Positions 1 through 5,320 of a stretch of 5,835 bases of DNA are shown one piece after another. A program made the position numbers and the translations under genes. Each line of letters begins with the position of its first letter. Position 1 is the stretch's first letter. Origin of the DNA: Acidobacteriota bacterium (GTDB lineage Bacteria > Acidobacteriota > Thermoanaerobaculia > Multivoradales > JAHEKO01); NCBI GenBank assembly GCA_024638355.1, contig JAHEKO010000037.1, positions 5,466-11,300 on the forward strand. Reading direction: 5' to 3'. The notes under the pieces are model-generated. The model did no database searches. It was given only the letters and a program-made list of their open reading frames with translations, and was not told the DNA's origin.

Positions 1-392
1 AGATGGGCGGCGCGCTCGCCGGCATCGAGCAGGGCTTCCAGCAGAACGAGATCGCCGACGCCGCGTACCTCTACCAGCGCGCGGTCGAGGCGGGCGAGGC
101 GACCGTCGTCGGCATCAACGCCTTTCGGCTCGAGGACGAGGCGCCGATCGAGCCGCTGCGTATCGACGGAGCGGCCGAGACCCGTCAGGTCGAGAGGCTG
201 CGGGCCTTCCGCGCGCAACGCGACCAGGAGCGCGCCGGCGCGGCTGCCGACGCGCTCGCCACGGCCGCGCGCGAAGACCGCAACTTGATGCCCGCGATCC
301 TCGACTGCGTACGCGCCGACGTCACGCTCGGCGAGATTTCCGATCAGCTGCGCCGGGTCTACGGCGAGTACGAAGAGAGCGGCGCCGCCTGA
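1..392 (+). CDS. Methylmalonyl-CoA mutase family protein, large (catalytic) subunit, C-terminal fragment
   Basis: About 129 residues of the C-terminal end of a B12-dependent acyl-CoA mutase catalytic chain are visible. The 5' part lies outside the window, so the ATG at position 3 is an internal Met, not a start. The fragment opens with MGGALAGIEQGF, then NEIADAAYLYQRAVEAGE and VVGIN. These match the conserved end of the mutase TIM-barrel domain (the GG..AIE.GF, I..AAY.YQ and VVG.N.F blocks). NLMPAILDCVRADVTLGEI and a GEY terminus follow, as is usual for this family. The chain stops at TGA 390-392 with no cobalamin-binding domain (no DxHxxG), so it belongs to the type in which the B12 domain is a separate small subunit. 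By family, the enzyme interconverts methylmalonyl-CoA and succinyl-CoA in cytoplasmic propionate metabolism. Related isobutyryl-CoA or ethylmalonyl-CoA mutases cannot be excluded, because the substrate-determining region is not visible. Confidence 0.9.
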   Translation, partial: MGGALAGIEQGFQQNEIADAAYLYQRAVEAGEATVVGINAFRLEDEAPIEPLRIDGAAETRQVERLRAFRAQRDQERAGAAADALATAAREDRNLMPAILDCVRADVTLGEISDQLRRVYGEYEESGAA

Positions 393-535
393 GCCCCGCC
401 TCGAGGCGTGCGGAGCCAGCCTGCTCTTCTCACCGGCTTCCGTCGCGAGCCGGCGTAGGCGCCTGAAGATGCAGTGCTTTACGACCGAGGACGCGCGACC
501 GAGCTAAGTACTGCAGATTCAGGTGCATACGGCGG
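393..535. other. Convergent intergenic region
   Basis: This 143-nt gap separates the mutase stop (plus strand) from the DUF4340 stop (minus strand), so it should hold the 3' ends of two converging transcripts. No coding potential is evident. It contains a 12-nt palindrome CGCCTCGAGGCG (397-408) just after the mutase stop, a 7-bp hairpin (433-453) and the large dyad at 448-537. No run of T follows any of these structures on either strand, so a classical intrinsic terminator is not supported. Confidence 0.8.
433..453. repeat. Small hairpin in the convergent gap
   Basis: CCGGCTT (433-439) pairs with GAGCCGG (447-453), giving six Watson-Crick pairs plus a T-G pair around a 7-nt loop. Its right arm overlaps the left arm of the larger dyad at 448-537, so the two structures cannot form fully at the same time. 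No T-tract follows on either strand. It may contribute to 3'-end formation or transcript stability. Confidence 0.45.
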
Positions 536-537
536 CT
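448..537. repeat. 90-nt imperfect inverted repeat between converging gene ends
   Basis: Positions 448-481 pair with 505-537. I count 27 Watson-Crick pairs, two G-T pairs (461/524 and 476/509), four mismatches (453/532, 458/527 and the adjacent 468/517 and 469/516) and one bulged T (480), around a 23-nt loop (482-504). The best blocks are CCTGAA/TTCAGG and TGCAGT/ACTGCA. The inner arms are less GC-rich than the surroundings: 9 of 20 bases in 462-481 and 12 of 27 in 504-530. The loop carries a direct repeat, CGACCGAG, at 482-489 and 496-503. The right arm ends inside the stop codon of the DUF4340 gene (536-538). It could be a transcript-end hairpin, a REP-like palindrome or a small mobile-element relic. 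The dyad is clear; its function is inferred. Confidence 0.7.
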
Positions 538-1924
538 AACCCTCTTGCTTCTCGTCCTCGTCGGCGAGGGGCTCTTCGTCGCGGACGGCCTGGAGCTTGA
601 GCCGCAGGTCGTCCACCGTTCCCGCCGACAGCGCCAGGAGATACCCGCGGTCGGCGCGACCGGCGAGCGCCAATCCTTCGGCATCGTAGAGGGCCAGGCT
701 CTCCTCGGCCTGGCTACCCTTGAGGGTCAGCTCGAGATCCGGCCGCTCGAGATCGGCGCCCAGCGCCCGTGCCTCGTCGCGCGGCAGCACCCGCTCAGCG
801 GCGACCCCGGTCAGAGCGTAGAGGAAGTCGCTCACCGGGCTGTAGCCGATCTTGACACCGGCTCGCGACCAGTCGGCGCCCGCTCGCTCCAGAAGCAGTT
901 CGCCGTCGCCGTCGACCGCGCGAAAGGAGTCGATCTCGAACACCTCGAGTGAGGTCCAGGAGGTCGCCTGCCAGTCGGCCGGCTCGCCCGCGATCGCCTC
1001 GTCCAGATCGTTGCCGATCCGTACCGTCTGCCCGTCGATACGCGCGTAGCGCTCCTCGGCGCCCGCGGCCGCCGCGGCGCCGAGCTCGAGCACCACCGGC
1101 TGCTCGCGGCCGGTGAAGGTCGCGGTCAGGGTCGCGGCCGGCGGCGCCAGGCCCATCTCTTCGTCGCCGAGCTCGGGCTGGTCGAGGAAGGCCGCGACCT
1201 CGACCCCGAACATCGAGTCGAGCAGCTGGTCGAGGCGCTCGCTGTCGGCCAGATCCTCGAACGGAGCCTCCAACCAGAAGGTCTCGTCCCGCTGCGCGAG
1301 AGTGAGCGGCTCGCCGGCCGCTAGCAGCTCGAGCTTTTCGACCGCGCCGCGGTGGAGCGGGAAGAGCTCGCGGCTCCGCCAATCGCCCGGCTCGGTCGAG
1401 ACCATCGCCCAGATCGAATCGGCTACCACGAAGGTACCGGCGCCGGTCTGCACCACCATGTTCGACGAAGCCGGGATCTCCGCGCCGACCTTCAACGTCG
1501 ACTCGGATCCGTCGGCGCGGACCGTGACGGTCGCGCGCGGGGCGTCGAGCCCGACCGCCCGCGGGTCGAAGTCGTCGAGAGTCCTGACCTTCTCCAGCGT
1601 GGCCAGGGCCTCCACCAGCCGATCGGCGTTGCCGCCGTCGGCCCGCGCATCGTGGGGCTCGAGCAGGCGCCAGGAACGGGCGACGCGCGACGGATCTTCG
1701 CCATCGTCGGCATCGTCGTCTGTCGCTGGCGGCCGCGACAGACGCGCCACGGCCCCCGCCCGCTCGATGATCAGCTCGGTGATCTCCTCGGCCTCCACCG
1801 CCAGCACGCGCTTCTCGAGCTGGGCGCGCTCGTCGCTGCCGGGGAGATCGCGCTCAAAGAACCAGATGAACGAGCCGAGGCCGGCTACCAACACGAGCAG
1901 CACCAGAAGGGTCTTGGGACGCAC
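536..1924 (-). CDS. DUF4340 domain-containing membrane-anchored protein
   Basis: This 462-residue protein of unknown function is the last gene of the ABC operon. It starts at GTG (1924-1922), two nt after the stop of the GldG-like gene, with AGGAG six nt upstream of the start. Residues 5-23 form one hydrophobic N-terminal anchor (LLVLLVLVAGLGSFIWFF) preceded by Arg and Lys, so the rest is probably outside the cytoplasmic membrane. The body shows the DUF4340 pattern three times: a Trp-containing strand and helix near 85-118, 216-248 and 352-380, each followed by a GL..P-type strand segment ending in acidic/Gly turns (about 125-140, 258-272 and 389-403). DWRSRELF (181-188), between repeats one and two, also fits the family. 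An acidic, Asp-rich insert lies at 69-77 and the C terminus is charged (DEDEKQEG). DUF4340 proteins are commonly encoded beside GldG-like proteins; a structural or substrate-handling role in the transporter is inferred. Confidence 0.85.
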   Translation of the reverse strand: MRPKTLLVLLVLVAGLGSFIWFFERDLPGSDERAQLEKRVLAVEAEEITELIIERAGAVARLSRPPATDDDADDGEDPSRVARSWRLLEPHDARADGGNADRLVEALATLEKVRTLDDFDPRAVGLDAPRATVTVRADGSESTLKVGAEIPASSNMVVQTGAGTFVVADSIWAMVSTEPGDWRSRELFPLHRGAVEKLELLAAGEPLTLAQRDETFWLEAPFEDLADSERLDQLLDSMFGVEVAAFLDQPELGDEEMGLAPPAATLTATFTGREQPVVLELGAAAAAGAEERYARIDGQTVRIGNDLDEAIAGEPADWQATSWTSLEVFEIDSFRAVDGDGELLLERAGADWSRAGVKIGYSPVSDFLYALTGVAAERVLPRDEARALGADLERPDLELTLKGSQAEESLALYDAEGLALAGRADRGYLLALSAGTVDDLRLKLQAVRDEEPLADEDEKQEG

Positions 1925-1935
1925 CCCTATCTCCT
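1925..1935 (-). promoter_or_regulatory. Shine-Dalgarno site of the DUF4340 gene
   Basis: AGGAG (1935-1931 on the minus strand) lies inside the last codons of the GldG-like gene, with six nt before the GTG start at 1924. It supports the GTG start and the TAG-GG-GTG junction between the two genes. Confidence 0.7.
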
Positions 1936-3450
1936 GCGGCGGAAGTAGACCGCCACGCCGAGTGCGATCGAGAGCGCCGGCAGCAGGCCGAGAATCAGCC
2001 AGTTGAGACCGCGTAGCTGCCTCTGGGTCAAGCTGAGCTTCACCTGGTCCGGCTCCTTCGGCGGAATGCCCAGCAGCGTTTCGCGCACCACCAGCCAGTT
2101 GACGGTGTTGGCGAGGAGCTCGGCGTTGCCGACGTTGGCGATGTGACCGTTACTGGCGAAGTCCGAATCGCCGTAGACGATGATGCGAGTCGGCGTCGGG
2201 GCCGGCGGCTCGTCGGCCACGACTTCCGTCTCTTCGAAGGGCTCCGCGGCGGCGTCGGCGGCCGTGTCCGCGACCGCTTCGACCGCGACGCCCAGCGATA
2301 CCGGTCCGGTCAGGTCGCCCTCACCCTGCTCGACCGCGCCGAGGTTCTCGAGGTCGGTCTCCCCCCAGCCTTCGGCACTGGTGCGCAGCATCTCGGTCAC
2401 CGTGATCTCGGCGGGCGCTTCAGCAGCGCTCACCGACCGGGCGAGCGGGAAGATGACCGGTAGCTGAGTCTCGTCGAGGGTACGGGTGATCGGGTGAGCA
2501 CCGAAGTCGTTGACGAAGAAGGTCTCGGCACCGTAGAAGGGCAGCGGATTGGCCGGATCGACGACCAGGTCGGCCCCCAGCGTGACGCCGTACTCGCTCA
2601 ACAGCTCCTCGAGCCCGGTGCCCGCCAGGCGTCCACTGTCGCCGAGAATCGGATCGGCGAGCAGCAGCAGCCGGCCGGCGCCCTCGAGGTAGCTGCGCAG
2701 CACGTCCACCTCGGGCTCCAAGAAGCCGCTGGTGGGACCGGCGATCACCAGCAGATCGGTCCCCTCTGGCACGCTCGGCTGACCGAGCGAAGCCCACGAC
2801 TCGAGCGTGAAGTTGTCTCTGCCGAGTAGATCCTGAGCGGTGCTCAGGCCGCGGGCCGAAGCGCCGTCGAGGGGCAGCTCGCCGTGTCCCGAGGTGAAGA
2901 GGATCTTCGACTTGCGGTTCTCGGCCAGCTCGAGGATGGCCGCGGTGAACATCTGCTCCCCCTTGAACGCCTCCAGTGTCGGCGCCTGGCCGTACTGCAT
3001 GCCCGAGTAGTCGAAGTCGGCGAGGTCGTTGCTCTCGACCACGCGGCGATCGTCACCGGCGTCGAAGACCACCACATTGAGCTGGCTGATCTGGTACCGG
3101 TCGATCAAGCCCTGCGCCTCGGCGGGGTTCTTCTCGGGATCGAGGGTGCGCACCGAGAAGCGCGGCGACGCCGCCTCGTAGCGAGCCAGCATCTCGACTG
3201 CGGGATCGAAGAGCTCGTCGCCGGGGCTCAAGAAGACGATCGCCTCGACGTCGCGCTCCAGGCTTCCGACCACGTTCAGGCTCTTCTCCGAAAGGGTGTA
3301 GAGGCTGCTCCCCGTCCAGTCGAAGCGATCGTGGTACTTCCAGCCGAAGTAGTTGACGATCAGTAGCAGGGCGAGCGCGAGCAGCGTGCCCGCGCCGAGA
3401 GTCGATGCGGCGACCAGCTGGCGCCGGGTCGGGTTGGCTCCGTCGCTCAT
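1927..3450 (-). CDS. GldG-family ABC transporter auxiliary protein
   Basis: This 507-residue protein resembles the GldG / ABC_transp_aux family. It has an N-terminal membrane segment at about 15-33 (LVAASTLGAGTLLALALLL nearby) and the typical following motif RFDWTGSSLYTLSEKS (42-57). A mixed alpha/beta domain includes VEAIVFLSP (68-76), ILFTSGHGELPLDG (183-196), TDLLVIAGP (231-239), LLLLADP (261-267) and a late RIIVYGDSDFASN (422-434). A second membrane segment at about 483-503 ends in RRRR. Two anchors with a large domain between them suggest the domain lies outside the cytoplasmic membrane. Residues about 388-420 are an Ala/Glu/Asp/Pro-rich linker. It starts at ATG 3450-3448, four nt after the permease stop, with GGAGGT six nt upstream. 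By family it partners the ABC-2 permease; its ligand is unknown. GldG in Bacteroidota is linked to gliding, but that role is not implied here. Confidence 0.88.
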   Translation of the reverse strand: MSDGANPTRRQLVAASTLGAGTLLALALLLIVNYFGWKYHDRFDWTGSSLYTLSEKSLNVVGSLERDVEAIVFLSPGDELFDPAVEMLARYEAASPRFSVRTLDPEKNPAEAQGLIDRYQISQLNVVVFDAGDDRRVVESNDLADFDYSGMQYGQAPTLEAFKGEQMFTAAILELAENRKSKILFTSGHGELPLDGASARGLSTAQDLLGRDNFTLESWASLGQPSVPEGTDLLVIAGPTSGFLEPEVDVLRSYLEGAGRLLLLADPILGDSGRLAGTGLEELLSEYGVTLGADLVVDPANPLPFYGAETFFVNDFGAHPITRTLDETQLPVIFPLARSVSAAEAPAEITVTEMLRTSAEGWGETDLENLGAVEQGEGDLTGPVSLGVAVEAVADTAADAAAEPFEETEVVADEPPAPTPTRIIVYGDSDFASNGHIANVGNAELLANTVNWLVVRETLLGIPPKEPDQVKLSLTQRQLRGLNWLILGLLPALSIALGVAVYFRRRR

Positions 3451-3462
3451 CCGCCTACCTCC
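3451..3462 (-). promoter_or_regulatory. Shine-Dalgarno site of the GldG-like gene
   Basis: GGAGGT (3462-3457, minus strand) overlaps the last codons and stop of the permease gene, with six nt before the ATG at 3450. It fixes the start and implies that translation of this gene is closely linked to that of the permease. Confidence 0.75.
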
Positions 3463-4198
3463 ACTTCCTGGCCTCGAGCGCGCGCGACGCGAGGAAGAGA
3501 AAGAAGACGCTCGCCGAGACGTAGTAGACCAGGCGGCGCGTATCCACGATCCCCTTGGCGAACTCGTCCATGTGCTGCCACAGATTCAGATAGCCGAAGG
3601 CTGTCTTGAGGAGCTCGCTGTTGAACAGCGACTCCAAGAGCCCGAAGACGAAGAGCGGCATGAGCAGAGTGAAGGTCGCGATCGCGGCGACGAGCTGGCT
3701 ACGCGACAGGGTCGAGGCGAAGGTGCCGATCGACAGGAAGAGGGCACCGATGCCCAGCACGCCGAGGTAGCCCGAGGCGACCGGTCCCCAATCCAGCTCG
3801 CTGAAGTAGGCGATCACTCCGGCGTAGACCAGGGTCGGCAGCCAGAGGAAGACGTAGAAGGTCAATGCCGCGAGGTACTTGCCGACGACGATCTGGGTCT
3901 CGGTAACGGGCGCCGTCATCAACACCTCGATGGTGCCGCTGCGCCGCTCCTCGCTCACCAGCCGCATGGTCAGCACCGGCGCCACGAACAGGAGAACCAG
4001 CCAGAAGAAGAGGGTCTGGCCGAAGAAGAGCTGAAGCGGCGCCGCCGCGCCCGACGCCCGAGGATCGTTCAGGAAGCTGACGATGAGGGTGAAGACGAAA
4101 CCGTTGATCAGCATCAGCAGCGTCAGGACGACGTAGGCCAGAGGCGAGAAGAAGTAGGCCCGCAGCTCGCGCACCAGATTGGCCCAGATACCGTTCAC
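3455..4198 (-). CDS. ABC-2 type transporter permease (GldF-like)
   Basis: This 247-residue integral membrane protein is the channel-forming subunit partnering the upstream ATPase. I chose the GTG at 4198-4196 because it overlaps the ATPase TGA as GTGA, has GGAGGT six nt upstream, and gives the usual N terminus (GIWANLVRELRAYFFSPLAY). The frame stays open to 5308, but that extension is antisense-like, Arg-rich sequence in another frame of the ATPase gene. About six hydrophobic segments are visible near 19-42, 58-78, 106-132, 143-163, 167-190 and 223-239. Between the second and third lies the ABC-2 signature SEERRSGTIEVLMTAPVTE (82-100), typical of GldF/NosY-type permeases, followed by VVGKYLAAL. 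The length is normal for a family of about 240-250 residues. The exported or extracted substrate cannot be read from the sequence. Confidence 0.92.
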   Translation of the reverse strand: MNGIWANLVRELRAYFFSPLAYVVLTLLMLINGFVFTLIVSFLNDPRASGAAAPLQLFFGQTLFFWLVLLFVAPVLTMRLVSEERRSGTIEVLMTAPVTETQIVVGKYLAALTFYVFLWLPTLVYAGVIAYFSELDWGPVASGYLGVLGIGALFLSIGTFASTLSRSQLVAAIATFTLLMPLFVFGLLESLFNSELLKTAFGYLNLWQHMDEFAKGIVDTRRLVYYVSASVFFLFLASRALEARKWR

Positions 4199-5178
4199 GA
4201 GGCCACCTCCTCGACGGCAGGCTCGGCCGCCTCCTCGGGCACCTCTCGTGCCGCGTCGGTCGTCGTCAGCCGCACGAACACGTCCTCGAGCGAAGCCTTC
4301 GCTTCGGTGAGCTCGAGCAGGGTCAGCCCGCCGTCGACCGCGGCCCGAAAGACCTCGGCGCGGACGTCGCGACCCGCGGCGCACTCGAGCTCGATCCTCT
4401 CCGGATGCTCGCCGTCCTGCCGCGCGTCGACGACTCCGTCGACGGCGCGAAAGCGATCCACCGCCCCGGGCGCCGCCGACTCGAGCTCGACGCGCACTAC
4501 CGGGTTGCCGAGCCAGCTTTCCCGCAGATCCTCCGGAGTGCCCTGGGCGACGATCTGACCGCGATCGATGATCACGACCCGATCGCAGAGCAGCTCGACC
4601 TCCGGCAGGATATGGGTCGACAGCAGCAGGGTGCTCTCCTTGGCGAGCCCGCGAATCAGGGCGCGAATCGAGACGATCTGCTTGGGGTCGAGGCCGATCG
4701 TCGGCTCGTCCAGGACCAGCACCTTGGGCCGGTGCAGGATCGCCGTCGCCAGGCCGACCCGCTGCCGATAGCCCTTCGACAGCGTGCCGATGATCTGGTC
4801 CTGCACGTCGGTGAGCAGACAGCGCTCGAGCGCTTCGCCGATCGAGCGCTTCGCTTCGCTCCCCTTGAGCCCGAAGAGCCGGGCGCGGTAGGCGAGGTAC
4901 TCGACGACCCGCATCTCGGTGTAGAGGGCGACGTTCTCGGGCAGGTAGCCCAGCTCCCGCCGCGCCTCCATCGAGCTCTCGATCAGGTCGCGCCCGGCGA
5001 CCGTCACCCGCCCGGAGGAGGGCGGCAGGAAGCCGGTGATCATGCGGATCGTCGTCGTCTTGCCCGCTCCGTTCGGACCCAGGATGCCGACGATCTCTCC
5101 CTCGTCGACCGAGAAGGAGATCCGGTCGACGGCGAGGAAGTCGCCGTACCTTCGGGTCAGGTTCTGGGCTTCGATCAT
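4195..5178 (-). CDS. ABC transporter ATP-binding protein (GldA-like)
   Basis: This 327-residue cytoplasmic ATPase powers the permease encoded directly downstream. All nucleotide-binding motifs are intact: Walker A GPNGAGKT (34-41), signature LSKGYRQR (133-140), Walker B VLVLDEPT with catalytic Glu158, D-loop GLDP (162-165) and the H-loop His189 in STHI. The Q-loop position reads LGYLPENVALY (76-86) with Glu81 in place of Gln, as is common in the GldA/ABC-2 subgroup. Residues from about 225 form a C-terminal domain that includes VVRVELES and a SLEDVFVRLT block near 295-304, then an acidic tail (VPEEAAEPAVEE). It starts at ATG 5178-5176 giving MIEAQNLTRRYG, the canonical N terminus, with a weak GAGAG four nt upstream. 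It is the first gene of the operon and overlaps the permease by four nt. The ABC-2 exporter type is secure; the substrate is unknown. Confidence 0.93.
   Translation of the reverse strand: MIEAQNLTRRYGDFLAVDRISFSVDEGEIVGILGPNGAGKTTTIRMITGFLPPSSGRVTVAGRDLIESSMEARRELGYLPENVALYTEMRVVEYLAYRARLFGLKGSEAKRSIGEALERCLLTDVQDQIIGTLSKGYRQRVGLATAILHRPKVLVLDEPTIGLDPKQIVSIRALIRGLAKESTLLLSTHILPEVELLCDRVVIIDRGQIVAQGTPEDLRESWLGNPVVRVELESAAPGAVDRFRAVDGVVDARQDGEHPERIELECAAGRDVRAEVFRAAVDGGLTLLELTEAKASLEDVFVRLTTTDAAREVPEEAAEPAVEEVAS
4199..4210 (-). promoter_or_regulatory. Shine-Dalgarno site of the permease gene
   Basis: GGAGGT (4210-4205, minus strand) lies within the last codons of the ATPase gene, six nt before the GTG at 4198. 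It is the main evidence for starting the permease there rather than at any codon farther upstream in the same open frame. Confidence 0.75.
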
Positions 5179-5320
5179 CGGACTCTCTTTCTCCCCGTAC
5201 TGCTCGTTTCCGGGCTTTCCCTTCCAAGCAAGAAGGATGCCTTCCCCGCCCTCGGAACCGCCAGCCCAGAGCGGCCGTTCTGGCCGGTCTCGAGACGACG
5301 CCGCGCACCGCGTAGGCGCG
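5179..5320. other. Spacer upstream of the ABC operon
   Basis: This 142-nt gap lies between the metalloenzyme stop and the ATPase start, both on the minus strand. It probably holds the operon promoter, but I see no convincing -35/-10 pair. The 40 nt before the ATPase start are purine-rich on the coding strand. Weak dyads are present: CGGCC-AGAAC-GGCCG and CCTTC-(7 nt)-GAAGG on the minus strand, each with a 5-bp core and no T-tract. No small ORF of note is seen. Confidence 0.6.

Noticed and set aside
433..537. Rho-independent terminator
   Set aside because: Strong stems are present but no T-run follows them on either strand.
448..540. Integron attC site
   Set aside because: The dyad has a bulged base and an unpaired loop as attC sites do, and GTTAGCC occurs on the minus strand at its end. 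But that heptamer misses the GTTRRRY consensus at one position, lies in the wrong orientation, and has no partner RYYYAAC at the other end.
1113..2006. Ser/Arg-rich plus-strand open frame opposite the DUF4340 gene
   Set aside because: The composition is typical of an antisense shadow, and the minus-strand DUF4340 frame explains the region.
3353..4558. Long plus-strand open frame of about 400 codons opposite the permease and GldG-like genes
   Set aside because: It is Glu/Arg/Gln/Ser-rich low-complexity translation, opposite well-recognised coding frames with good motifs and ribosome sites. It is a GC-rich antisense shadow.
5195..5245. Sigma-70-like promoter with TTGCTT as -35 before the ABC operon
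   Set aside because: No acceptable -10 hexamer lies 16-18 nt downstream, so it is not supported.
4199..5308. N-terminal extension of the permease frame up to 5308
   Set aside because: The extension is Arg/Gly-rich out-of-frame translation of the ATPase gene. The GTG at 4198 with GGAGGT six nt upstream gives the normal family N terminus.
5310..5319. GCGTAGGCGC shared with 453-462, considered as a dispersed repeat
   Set aside because: A single 10-nt match is expected many times by chance in a GC-rich window of this size, and the flanks do not align.
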